Shown: positions 33,328 through 41,236 of the stretch, piece by piece | Layout of the letters: every line of letters starts with the position of its first letter | How positions within the stretch are numbered: position 1 is the stretch's first letter | Source: a bacterium | GTDB taxonomy: Bacteria; Cyanobacteriota; Sericytochromatia; S15B-MN24; UBA4093 | Assembly: GCA_017744355.1 (NCBI GenBank) | Contig: JAGIBK010000001.1 | Location: 1,083,694 to 1,147,693 of the forward strand | DNA: 64,000 nt | Reading direction: 5' to 3' | Made by a program: the position numbers and the translations under genes | Notes under the pieces: generated by a model | The model's input: only the letters and a program-made list of their open reading frames with translations | Database searches by the model: none | What the model was told of the DNA's origin: nothing

Positions 33328-34694
33328 AGTCCATCCATCACGCCAATCATTCTTTCCAGCGCGGGCTGACCTTGGTCGAGATCATGGTGAGTAGCCTCAT
33401 CATGGCGAGCCTTATCGGCCTCATCGGCTTGGTCGCCTTGAACAGCTTCAAAATTGATTACACGCAACGGGGCGACGACCTTAATCACTTCAACTTCAAC
33501 CGTCTCACCGAAGCGTTCTACAACGATGTGCACGCAAGCTCGGCGCTTAGCAGTGCAACGGTGGACGGCAAGCGCATCGTCTTGCAAAAGGCGGACGGCT
33601 CAGGCTTCATCACTTACGAGATCGGCACGAAGGCGGTCAAGCGCGGCGAGAGTGCTACCGCGGCTTCCTCGCCCCAAAAGTGGGAAGAGCTGACGGACTC
33701 GTCCATGTTCGCGATCGCCGCCGGCAGCTTCGCCTCCTTCAAGGCGGACGGCTCGGCCCCTGCCTCCCTGAAGGACGTCCGCCGCATCGACCTCAAGGAC
33801 CTCTTGGCCACCCTCAACAACAACCCCCAGAGCAAGAAACTGCCCTTGCTGACCGCCTACCTGCGCAGCGTCGCAGCTCCCTCGCCCACTCCATCCTCTG
33901 GCCCTGCCAAGGCCTACGCCGTCCTCACGGCAAAGAACCTCACCTACGCGGGGAACACGGGCGTCACCTCCACTCCCTCAGGCAAGGCCGACGTCCACGC
34001 CAATGGTAACCTCACCCGCGAGGGGTCCTCGAACATCGACGGCAAGGTCACCTACGGTGGCACCTACACCACCGACCGCGGTGGGCACTCGGGTGGGATC
34101 CCCACCAAGGCCGACCCCGTAAAAGTCCCGAGCTATTCCGCCGCCCAGTTACTGTCCCTCGCGAACAGTGCCAAAGCCAACGGGAACAAGGACATCGACC
34201 AAGCAAACAGCGACCTCGATCGCACCCCCTGGCAAAGTGGCAAACGCTACGCGACCCTCAAGGGGTATTACAGTGCGAAGACCACCGGCAAGAAGATCTT
34301 CTTCGGCGGCGTCTGGGAAGTCACGGTCGAGGGGGTCGTCTACATCGAGGGTGGGCTACAGACGGACAACACCTTCGTCCTCAAGGGCAACGGCCTCGTC
34401 ATCTGCACCGAGCCCATCGTGACCGGCGGCAACACCGTGATGCGCGAAGGCGCCTCCCCGTCCGACCTCGGGCTGGTGTCACTCTCGACGCGCTCCGATG
34501 CGATCTCGACCGGTGGTACGAGCTATATCACGGGCGTCCTCTTCGCTCCCAACGGTGGGATCATGCTGACCGGAGGCACCAAGATCACGGGTTGTATCAT
34601 CGCAGGCGGCGCCATCGACCTGCGCAGCAACAGCGTCCCCATCGTCGAGTTCAACGCGAACCAGTCCCTCTCCATCCTCCAGGCCACCTACTAA
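33324..34694 (+). CDS. Large pseudopilin with a beta-rich C-terminal domain
   Basis: 456 aa, GTG start overlapping the previous stop. Class III leader MKSIHHANHSFQRG, then LTLVEIMVSSLIMASLIGLI. Residues about 40-200 are PilW/GspJ-like. From about 200 onward comes a Gly/Thr/Ser-rich section with repeated short strands (VEGVVYIEGGLQTDNTFVLK, GTSYITGVLFAPNGGIMLTG, TKITGCIIAGGAIDLRSNSV) typical of beta-helix or polymer-like stacks. Usual PilW proteins are 200-350 aa, so the extra domain may act as a tip adhesin. Last gene of the operon; a hairpin follows. Confidence 0.75.
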   Translation: MKSIHHANHSFQRGLTLVEIMVSSLIMASLIGLIGLVALNSFKIDYTQRGDDLNHFNFNRLTEAFYNDVHASSALSSATVDGKRIVLQKADGSGFITYEIGTKAVKRGESATAASSPQKWEELTDSSMFAIAAGSFASFKADGSAPASLKDVRRIDLKDLLATLNNNPQSKKLPLLTAYLRSVAAPSPTPSSGPAKAYAVLTAKNLTYAGNTGVTSTPSGKADVHANGNLTREGSSNIDGKVTYGGTYTTDRGGHSGGIPTKADPVKVPSYSAAQLLSLANSAKANGNKDIDQANSDLDRTPWQSGKRYATLKGYYSAKTTGKKIFFGGVWEVTVEGVVYIEGGLQTDNTFVLKGNGLVICTEPIVTGGNTVMREGASPSDLGLVSLSTRSDAISTGGTSYITGVLFAPNGGIMLTGGTKITGCIIAGGAIDLRSNSVPIVEFNANQSLSILQATY

Positions 34695-34707
34695 CGACAA
34701 AATCGTT

Positions 34708-34740
34708 ACGTCCCCTTGCCCTTTGAGGGCAAGGGGACGT
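34708..34740 (+). terminator. Hairpin terminator of the pilin operon
   Basis: Perfect 15-bp stem (34708-34722 with 34726-34740, 3-nt loop). No T tract on the plus strand. Confidence 0.6.
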
Positions 34741-34797
34741 ACGCTAAATCAGCCAAGTATCATACTGGCCATTCGTCACAATAGAGGACCCTCCTTC

Positions 34798-37314
34798 ATG
34801 AAAAAGCTTTGGCTCCTGTTACTACCGCTCGCGATAGGCGCTTGCCGCCCCTCCTTGCTCAGTGTCCCGACGGTAGGAGAGGCGACGCTCACCGTCACGC
34901 CCAAGGTGACGAGCGGTGCGTTGCAGACGCAAGCCATCGTTCAGGCCTACACGCAAGCCGATATCGATCACCTGGTCGTGCGCCTCTATACCGTGGACGG
35001 CCAGACCGCCACTCCGGTGAGTCACGGCGGCGTACCGGTCGAGGTCGACGTGGCGAGCGGCTCGCTCTCGATGCCGATCGTCCTGAACCGCCTGCACAGC
35101 AACACGAAGTATCGACTGCATGGCTTTGCCTACAAGGCGCCGGGCACCGCCGAGAGCGATCGCATCTCGACGCTGGATCAGTACTCGTACACCGACGTGT
35201 CGGTGGGAACCTCCGAACGTCCGACGATGGCCTCGCTACCGGTCAGGCTCCTGGATCAGCGCTTCGCGGGCCAGGCGACCGGCTCCTTCGTCATCCTGCC
35301 CGGCGGCCTGATCAACCTCACCGAGACCCTCACGGCGATTCCCGGCAGCGGTGGAAACGGCGGCCAAGGCGCAGGGGTGGAGACCTACGCGGGCGTCATC
35401 TATCCGCCCCAGAACACGCTGGCGACCGAATGGCCGATCTCGGCGGACCGCTGCGTCCCGGCACCCAACGGGTCGATCTACTTCTCGGCCCCCGCCGAAC
35501 ACGTCATCTACAAGATCGACCCGAACGGCATCCTGTCCGTCTATGCCGGCACTCGGACCCAGGGAACCCTCTCGAACGGACCGGCGACCTCGGCCAATCT
35601 CAACTACCCGACCGGGCTTTGCGTCGATGGAACCGGGGTCCTCTACTTCAGTGATTTTTCCAATCACCAGGTCGCCAAGATCAGCACCGATGGGATGCTC
35701 ACGATCGTCGCGGGCACCGGTGCTCCCGGCAATACGGGCGACGGGGGAGACGCACTCTCGGCCACGCTGCGCAACCCTCAGGAACTGGCGCTGACCGCCT
35801 CGAACCAGTTGATCATCGCCGATTACGGGAACGACCGTGTACGCCGCGTCGCCGGCGACGGCAAGATCAGCACCATCGCGGGCCGAGGTCCCTGGGGATA
35901 TTCGAGTTCATCCGAGATGTCGGTATCGCCCCCCACTGACGCCTACGTGAAGTCCCCGCGCTGGCCCTTCGTGGACGGCAACACCATCTACATCTTCGAC
36001 ACGGCCTTCCCCACCCTCTTCGCCTTCACCGTCGGTGGCAGCTACACCCGACAAGCGGGTGCCGTCATCAACGGCAACTGGGCCGGCTACAACGGAGACA
36101 ACAAGGCGGGCACGTCGGCTTTTCTCAGCTACGAGCCGTCCAATATCGTCAAGGAAGCCGGCACCGGCGCTCTGCTGTTCGGCGACGGATCCAACCATCG
36201 CTTCCGCCAGCTCCTGAACGGAACGATCACAACCAAGTGGGGCAACGGCACCGGGGGCTACACCCCTGACGGCCAGTCGATCGTGAACAGCGCCGTCAAC
36301 AACCCTCAGTCGCTGTTCATAGACCCCAACGGCAACTACGTCTTCTCGGACCTCGGCAACCGCCTCATCCGCCGGATCAACGCCGCCACCAACGTGATCA
36401 CCACCATCGGTGGCAACCGCTCGACGGAATTCGCCGGCAACAACATCCAGGCCAAGCAGGCGCGCTTCGGCTCCCCCACGGCGCTCGCGCTCGATGCCGC
36501 GGGCAACCTGTACGTGGCCGACCCCACCAACCATCGCATCCGCAAGATCGACACCACGGGCGTCGTGACCACCTTCGCTGGCACGGGCTTCGCCGGCTTC
36601 AGCGGCGACGGCGGCAACGCAACCAGCGCTCAGCTCAAGAATCCTCAAGGGGTCTGGGTGGATGCTGCCGGCCAGGTCTTCATCGCGGACACGGATAACA
36701 AGCGAATCCGAAAAGTCGCCAGCGGCACGATCACGACGGTGGCGACCCTCAACGGGGACCCGGTGTCCGTGGTCGGCAACGGCACGATGCTCTTCATCGC
36801 AGACGGATCGAACGGGCACATTGTCCAGGTGGCCAAAAACGCATCCAACGCCACCCCGACGCTCTTCGCGGACGTAAGCGAGTATGCCTGGCCACAGGGC
36901 TTGGCGCTGGACCCTTCCGGCAATCTCTACATGACGGACGCTTATTACTCGAAGGTCCTCAAGTTCGACGCGAACGCCAATCCATCCGTGTTCGCTGGCC
37001 AGGACGAAACAATCGGCTGGTCGGGCGACGGCGGTCCCGCCACGGCGGCAGCCTTGAACTACCCGTCCAACATCACCTTCGATGCCAGCGGAGCCGCCTA
37101 CATCGCCGACAGCGGCAACTACGTGATCCGGCGCGTGGGGACCGACGGCAAGATCACCACGGTCGCCGGCGTCGGCGAAGTGAGCGGCTATCTGGATTCG
37201 GCAAATCCACTACTGGCGCGCTTCGATTACCCGATGGGAATCGCCGTCTCGGCGAATGGGACCCTCTACATCAGCGATTACAACAACAAACGCATTCGCA
37301 GGTGCCTTCCTTAG
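34798..37314 (+). CDS. NHL-repeat beta-propeller lipoprotein
   Basis: 838 aa. Lipoprotein signal (MKKLWLLLLPLAIGAC, lipid on Cys16). Residues about 25-190 form a beta-sandwich-like domain (IDHLVVRLYTVDGQTATPVS). From about 215 to the end run many NHL repeats, each with a core like NPQGVWVDAAGQVFIADTDN, KRIRKV and an AGTG-x-x-GFSGDGG linker. These make one or two beta-propellers at the cell surface. NHL propellers bind proteins, glycans or act as enzymes; the role here is unknown. AGAGGA is about 10 nt upstream. It sits directly after the pilin operon but has its own promoter region, so a surface role with pili is only suggested. Confidence 0.82.
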   Translation: MKKLWLLLLPLAIGACRPSLLSVPTVGEATLTVTPKVTSGALQTQAIVQAYTQADIDHLVVRLYTVDGQTATPVSHGGVPVEVDVASGSLSMPIVLNRLHSNTKYRLHGFAYKAPGTAESDRISTLDQYSYTDVSVGTSERPTMASLPVRLLDQRFAGQATGSFVILPGGLINLTETLTAIPGSGGNGGQGAGVETYAGVIYPPQNTLATEWPISADRCVPAPNGSIYFSAPAEHVIYKIDPNGILSVYAGTRTQGTLSNGPATSANLNYPTGLCVDGTGVLYFSDFSNHQVAKISTDGMLTIVAGTGAPGNTGDGGDALSATLRNPQELALTASNQLIIADYGNDRVRRVAGDGKISTIAGRGPWGYSSSSEMSVSPPTDAYVKSPRWPFVDGNTIYIFDTAFPTLFAFTVGGSYTRQAGAVINGNWAGYNGDNKAGTSAFLSYEPSNIVKEAGTGALLFGDGSNHRFRQLLNGTITTKWGNGTGGYTPDGQSIVNSAVNNPQSLFIDPNGNYVFSDLGNRLIRRINAATNVITTIGGNRSTEFAGNNIQAKQARFGSPTALALDAAGNLYVADPTNHRIRKIDTTGVVTTFAGTGFAGFSGDGGNATSAQLKNPQGVWVDAAGQVFIADTDNKRIRKVASGTITTVATLNGDPVSVVGNGTMLFIADGSNGHIVQVAKNASNATPTLFADVSEYAWPQGLALDPSGNLYMTDAYYSKVLKFDANANPSVFAGQDETIGWSGDGGPATAAALNYPSNITFDASGAAYIADSGNYVIRRVGTDGKITTVAGVGEVSGYLDSANPLLARFDYPMGIAVSANGTLYISDYNNKRIRRCLP

Positions 37315-37355
37315 CGGCTTCCCGTTAAGGCGCCCAGGCAACTAAGAATCGTGAA

Positions 37356-37384
37356 GCGCCATTGTCCCACCGGGGCAATGGCGC
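37356..37384 (+). terminator. Hairpin between NHL lipoprotein and EamA genes
   Basis: GCGCCATTG/CAATGGCGC (37356-37364 with 37376-37384) plus inner CCC/GGG. Only TTAAG follows, and the next promoter overlaps it. Confidence 0.5.
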
Positions 37385-37391
37385 TTAAGCT
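37362..37391 (+). promoter_or_regulatory. Candidate promoter of the EamA transporter gene
   Basis: TTGTCC (37362-37367), an 18-nt spacer and TAAGCT (37386-37391). The ATG follows 6 nt after the -10 and has no Shine-Dalgarno, which suggests a leaderless mRNA. Confidence 0.45.
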
Positions 37392-37397
37392 ATATAC

Positions 37398-38285
37398 ATG
37401 CCAGCCATCGCCATGCTCATCGCCGTCTTCATCTGGGGCGGCTCCTTCATCGCCACCAAGCTCGCCATCGCCGAGATCCCGCCCATCGCCTTCGCGGTCC
37501 TGCGCTTCGCCGTAGCTGTCGCCGGGCTGCTCGCGGCCCACCTGGTGACCCGTACCCCGATCACCATCCCCCGCCCCCTGTGGGGACGCGTGGTGCTGGC
37601 GGGCCTGCTCGGAACCACCGCGACCTACGTCCTCGAGAACATCGCCCTCAAGTACACCACCGCGGGCAACACCGCCATCTTCATCGCAGCAAGCCCCTTG
37701 CTGACCATCGCCGGCGCCGCCATCTTCCTGCGCGAACGCCTGAACTTGCGAACCATCGGCGGTGCCCTGCTCGCCTTCGGAGGCCTCGCGGCCCTGGTAG
37801 GGGCGAGCTTCAAGGAGACCGGCCTGGGGGACGGCCTGATGGCCCTCAACACCCTCGTCGGCGCCTGGTACGCGCTCGTCAGCAAGACCCTCGCGGACCG
37901 TGCCTCGCCCCTCTCCACCCTGACCACGACCTACTCGGTGGGGCTCGTCGGCCTGCTGCCCTTCGCCGTCGGCGAGGCCATCCTGACGCCCGCCACCTGG
38001 CATTTCTCGCCCCTGTCACTGGGCTCGCTCGCCTTCTTGGGCCTCGGCTCCTCGGGGTGCGCCTACTGGCTCTGGATGTACGCCCTCGGCCGCATGTCGG
38101 CTGCGACCTCCGGGGTCTACCTGTACCTGATGCCCATCGTGACGCTCGCCCTCTCGTGGCTCCTGCTCGGCGAGGCGATGGGCCCCGCCAAGATCGCGCA
38201 AGCAGCCATCGTCCTGATCGGGGTGTACCTCGCAAGCACGGCCCGCCAAGCCCCACGCATCTCGGAAGTACCTCAACCCTCGTAA
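37398..38285 (+). CDS. EamA-family (DMT) transporter
   Basis: 295 aa with ten predicted membrane helices in two EamA halves. First half FIWGGSFIATKLAIAEIPPI and AIFIAASPLLTIAGAAIFLR; second half GLGSSGCAYWLWMYALGRMS and YLYLMPIVTLALSWLLLGEA. These are standard 10-TMS drug/metabolite exporters, often for amino acids or related metabolites. No ribosome-binding site precedes ATG 37398 (see promoter). Substrate unknown. Convergent with the ODP-like gene across a long hairpin. Confidence 0.9.
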   Translation: MPAIAMLIAVFIWGGSFIATKLAIAEIPPIAFAVLRFAVAVAGLLAAHLVTRTPITIPRPLWGRVVLAGLLGTTATYVLENIALKYTTAGNTAIFIAASPLLTIAGAAIFLRERLNLRTIGGALLAFGGLAALVGASFKETGLGDGLMALNTLVGAWYALVSKTLADRASPLSTLTTTYSVGLVGLLPFAVGEAILTPATWHFSPLSLGSLAFLGLGSSGCAYWLWMYALGRMSAATSGVYLYLMPIVTLALSWLLLGEAMGPAKIAQAAIVLIGVYLASTARQAPRISEVPQPS

Positions 38286-38289
38286 CAAC

Positions 38290-38323
38290 GAATCCCCCGC
38301 CAGGCATGCCTGACGGGGGATTC
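38290..38323. terminator. Bidirectional terminator between EamA and ODP genes
   Basis: 16-bp stem with one mismatch (38290-38305 with 38308-38323). GGCTTTC follows on the plus strand, TTGTTA on the minus. Confidence 0.7.
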
Positions 38324-38340
38324 GGCTTTCGGGTGAAAGG

Positions 38341-39111
38341 CTACTTCGCGGCTGCAGCCTGGCGGGTCACGGCGATAGCCGAGCCCACTTCCAGGGCCTC
38401 GAACCAATCGAGGAACTGGCCGACCTGCTCGTCCCGGAAGATGGCGCCGTGCTGCGGGCAGAGCATCTTGACGTCCAGCTCGCGCACGCGGCGAACCCAG
38501 TCGTTCTTGGCCTCGTTCGAAGGCATCCAGCGGCGGTGGAAACCTTCCATGTACTTCACGTGGGCTTCGAAGTCCTGCACGAAGAGGTCCGAGTGATCCT
38601 CGGGCAGAAGTGCCGCGCCGATATCACCCGAGAAGAGGATCTTGGCGTGCGGATCGTAGACGCTGAAATTGCCCGACGAGTGGCAGTAATGCGCCGGGAC
38701 CATCTGGAGCGCGAGGCCGTTGCCGTAGGTCAAAAGCCCGCCGCCATCCTCGACGACCTTGAAGTTGTCGATGTACTCGTAGCCGAAGTGCGCGAGGAAG
38801 CCGGACCAGATCTTCGGCACGTAGAGCTGCGCCTTGGGGCAGACGCCGAGCCACAGGGGCAGCGACGAGAAGATGTCGGGGTCCTGGTGACTCGCAAAGA
38901 AGGCCTTGAGCTGCCCCAGGCTGATGTGCTCAGAGACGGCCGCGAGCACCGCCGGGAAGATCTCGGTACCGCCCGGATCCAGCAGCAGCGCGTCCCCGTT
39001 GCTGACGATGAGATACTCGTTGGTGTCGATGACCGCGTCCTTCTTCTCGGGATCGCGCGCGAGCGCAATCCACTTGTGGTCGCCGTCGTCGAATAGGACC
39101 TTACCGATCAA
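38341..39111 (-). CDS. ODP-type di-iron protein (metallo-beta-lactamase fold), probable oxygen/redox sensor
   Basis: 256 aa, TTG start supported by AGGAGGT 6 nt upstream. The full di-iron ligand set of flavodiiron-type MBL folds is visible: His75-x-Asp77-x-Asp79 (ASHQDPDI), His141/His144 (AHYCHSSGNF), Asp163 (LFSGDIGAAL) and His221 (CPQHGAIF). There is no flavodoxin domain. H-x-D-x-D instead of H-x-E-x-D, and the HSSGN block, point to the ODP group, which in Treponema partners a chemoreceptor as an iron/oxygen sensor. Here it is the second gene after a chemoreceptor-like protein (gap 29 nt), which reinforces the sensor reading over an O2 or NO reductase. Confidence 0.8.
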   Translation of the reverse strand: MIGKVLFDDGDHKWIALARDPEKKDAVIDTNEYLIVSNGDALLLDPGGTEIFPAVLAAVSEHISLGQLKAFFASHQDPDIFSSLPLWLGVCPKAQLYVPKIWSGFLAHFGYEYIDNFKVVEDGGGLLTYGNGLALQMVPAHYCHSSGNFSVYDPHAKILFSGDIGAALLPEDHSDLFVQDFEAHVKYMEGFHRRWMPSNEAKNDWVRRVRELDVKMLCPQHGAIFRDEQVGQFLDWFEALEVGSAIAVTRQAAAAK

Positions 39112-39140
39112 GGGGTGACCTCCTCAGTGTGACGCGCTTC

Positions 39141-39791
39141 CTAGGCGTGGAAAGCGGTTTTGATGACGTTCTTCATGTCGCCGGCCACTGCGTCGGCCGA
39201 CTCGCTCAGCTGCGCCAGCGAATCGGCGATGTTCCGGAAGTACGCCCCGTGCTGCACGTCCCGGCTGGCCTCGATGCGGAAGTAAGTGGTAATCCGGGCG
39301 ATCTTGACGATCTGCCGGAGCACGGATTCGCGCGCCTCCTCCATGTGGTGGAAGCGCGTGAAGATGTCTCCGCGGATCCCGCGGATGTGATCGTCGAGAT
39401 CCGAAGCGACCTGCTGAACGAACGCGACGTTGTCGGCGCGGGTCATGCGCTCGAGGCCCTCGGCGATGCGATTGAGGCGGCGGCTCTTCTCGACCCCGCT
39501 CAGCGAGCTCTTGGCGAGCGCATGGGCATCCCCCTGGATCTCGCCGACCAGCACGCTCATCTGGCGCGCGATCTTGCCCGTCTCGTTGGCCAGGACCATG
39601 AAGGCCTCTTGGTTGACCTGAGACTTGGCGGCGGCGATCTCGGCGTTCACCGCGATCAAGCCCATCTCATCCGAGCGGTCCAGCAAGCCTCGTGCGGTTT
39701 CTCGCACGTGGATGCATGCCTCGTAGATGGTGACCATCTCTTGCTGGTTTCGACTGTCGAGCGCTTGAGACTGAAGGGCGGGTGTCAGCAT
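39141..39791 (-). CDS. Soluble chemoreceptor-like signalling protein (partial MCP hairpin)
   Basis: 216 aa, no membrane segment. Residues about 42-80 (DEMGLIAVNAEIAAAKSQVN, QEAFMVLANETGKIARQMSV) match the chemoreceptor hairpin tip, usually NLLALNAAIEAARAGE...GFAVVADEVRKLA, but the N-terminal arm is very short and the C-terminal arm is followed by a separate helical part (about 110-216, DDHIRGIRGDIFTRFHHMEE). It would give CheA/CheW-type coupling or a related output for the ODP sensor encoded next. GGAG lies upstream of ATG 39791. The two genes share an extended -10 promoter. Confidence 0.75.
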   Translation of the reverse strand: MLTPALQSQALDSRNQQEMVTIYEACIHVRETARGLLDRSDEMGLIAVNAEIAAAKSQVNQEAFMVLANETGKIARQMSVLVGEIQGDAHALAKSSLSGVEKSRRLNRIAEGLERMTRADNVAFVQQVASDLDDHIRGIRGDIFTRFHHMEEARESVLRQIVKIARITTYFRIEASRDVQHGAYFRNIADSLAQLSESADAVAGDMKNVIKTAFHA

Positions 39792-39826
39792 GAACGCATC
39801 TCCACGTGCGAGGGTCGGCTGTCATG

Positions 39827-39835
39827 CTTATACCA
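39827..39835 (-). promoter_or_regulatory. Extended -10 promoter of the MCP-like/ODP operon
   Basis: On the minus strand TGG-TATAAG, about 35 nt before the ATG at 39791. No clear -35. Confidence 0.5.
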
Positions 39836-39877
39836 AAAGCACGAGCGTTTCATATTGGTCGGTTGCTACTGCGTGGT

Positions 39878-40288
39878 CTAGGCCCTCGGCACGACGGCCA
39901 AGGTGCAGCGCGAGATGCAGACGAGCTTGTCCGCTTCGTCCGTGATGCGCACTTCCCAGACCTGGGTGGTGCGGCCCACGTGAATCGGGGTCGCCTCGGC
40001 GCTCACCACCCCGTCGCGCTTGGCGCGCAGGTGATTGGCGTTGATCTCGAGGCCGACGGCCATCTGAGTCTCTTGGTCCACGTTGGCCCAGGCCCCGATG
40101 CTCGCCACCGTCTCGGCCAGCGCAACCGACGCACCGCCGTGCAGCAGGCCGAAGGGCTGGTGCACGGCCCTGACGACCGGCATGCTGGCCCTGACCCGCT
40201 GCGGGGTGACTTCGAGCAGGGTCATGCCCATGGTCTCGGCGAGCGTTCCCTTCGCGGCAGCGGTCATTTGCTGGAGGCGATCGTCCAT
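39878..40288 (-). CDS. Hotdog-fold acyl-CoA thioesterase (YdiI/MenI- or PaaI-like)
   Basis: 136 aa. The hotdog helix FGLLHGGASVALAETVASIG (catalytic Glu in LAET) and the strand GLEINANHLRAKRDG are characteristic of YdiI/YbdB/MenI and PaaI thioesterases, which hydrolyse aromatic or acyl-CoAs. Length is typical. The DHNA-CoA hydrolase role (menaquinone or phylloquinone synthesis) is possible but no men genes are nearby. The ribosome-binding site before ATG 40288 is weak. Confidence 0.8.
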   Translation of the reverse strand: MDDRLQQMTAAAKGTLAETMGMTLLEVTPQRVRASMPVVRAVHQPFGLLHGGASVALAETVASIGAWANVDQETQMAVGLEINANHLRAKRDGVVSAEATPIHVGRTTQVWEVRITDEADKLVCISRCTLAVVPRA

Positions 40289-40441
40289 GGCGGCGTCTTT
40301 CTGGTACAGGTTGGCGGGGGCGGCCTTCCCCTCGACAGATCTCGGGGCCTTGCCTCATGATAGCGCAATTGCGCGTGTGCGACCATTCGGGCGCCATTGC
40401 GCGGCCCCGCTTTTATTTCACTGGCTCGTGAACGGGAAAGC

Positions 40442-41236
40442 ATGCAAACGTACCAACCGCTCATCACGGTCGTCGTCGCCGTCTACAACGGCGCAACCAC
40501 GCTTCAACGCTGCATCGACAGCTTCGTGCAGCAGCGCTACCCGCACAAAGAGCTGATCATCATCGACGGCGCCTCCCCCGACGACAGCGCCGCCATCGTG
40601 CGCGCCAACGAAGACAAGCTGGCTTACTGGGAATCCGAGCCGGACCGGGGCGTCTACCATGCCTGGAACAAAGCCATCGCCCACGCACGCGGCGAGTGGA
40701 TCGCCTTTCTGGGGGCCGATGACGTCTTTGCGGACCCCGACGCCCTCGAAAGCCTCGCCGCAGCCGCGACCCCCGAGCTGGACTTCGTCTGGGCCCGCGT
40801 CGCCATCGTCGGCTCGGAGGGCCAGGTGCGTGCCCTGAGCGGCGCCCCGTGGGACTGGGAACGGATGAAGCGGACCCAGGTGGTCGCCCATCCGGCGGGC
40901 CTGCATCGCCGGGGGCTCTTCGACGAGCGCGGTCTTTTCGACGATGGCTACCGCATCGCCGGGGACTACGACTTCCTGCTGAGGTGCGGCGCGAGCGTCC
41001 GCGCGGCCTTCGTCGATCGGGTGGTGGTCAGCTTCGCCGACGGGGGGCTCAGCAGCAAGCAACGCTCCCGGCTACTGGCCGAGAAGCGACGCATCCACGC
41101 CAGGCACCCCGAGATTGGCCCCCTGCGCGCGTACCTGAACTACGCCCTCGCCTTGGGCACCTACGCGAAGGCGGGGATCAAGAAGGTGCTCGGCAAGCTG
41201 AAACGAGCCCCCCGCGAGCAACTCACCCGCGGGTAA
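40442..41236 (+). CDS. Family 2 glycosyltransferase
   Basis: 264 aa, GGGAAAG before ATG 40442. GT-A nucleotide-sugar fold: ITVVVAVYNGATTLQRCIDS, LIIIDGASPDDSAAIV, a DXD-like FLGADDVF and the acceptor-side IAGDYDFLLRCG. EPDRGVYHAWNKAIAHARGE is a common feature of GT2 enzymes of the WcaA/WfgS type that act on O-antigen or capsule. It overlaps the convergent next gene by 14 nt. Sugar specificity unknown. Confidence 0.88.
   Translation: MQTYQPLITVVVAVYNGATTLQRCIDSFVQQRYPHKELIIIDGASPDDSAAIVRANEDKLAYWESEPDRGVYHAWNKAIAHARGEWIAFLGADDVFADPDALESLAAAATPELDFVWARVAIVGSEGQVRALSGAPWDWERMKRTQVVAHPAGLHRRGLFDERGLFDDGYRIAGDYDFLLRCGASVRAAFVDRVVVSFADGGLSSKQRSRLLAEKRRIHARHPEIGPLRAYLNYALALGTYAKAGIKKVLGKLKRAPREQLTRG

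Noticed and set aside
38341..39111. Flavodiiron O2/NO reductase
   Set aside because: There is no flavodoxin domain in the chain or next to it, and the H-x-D-x-D variant with a chemoreceptor neighbour fits ODP sensors better.
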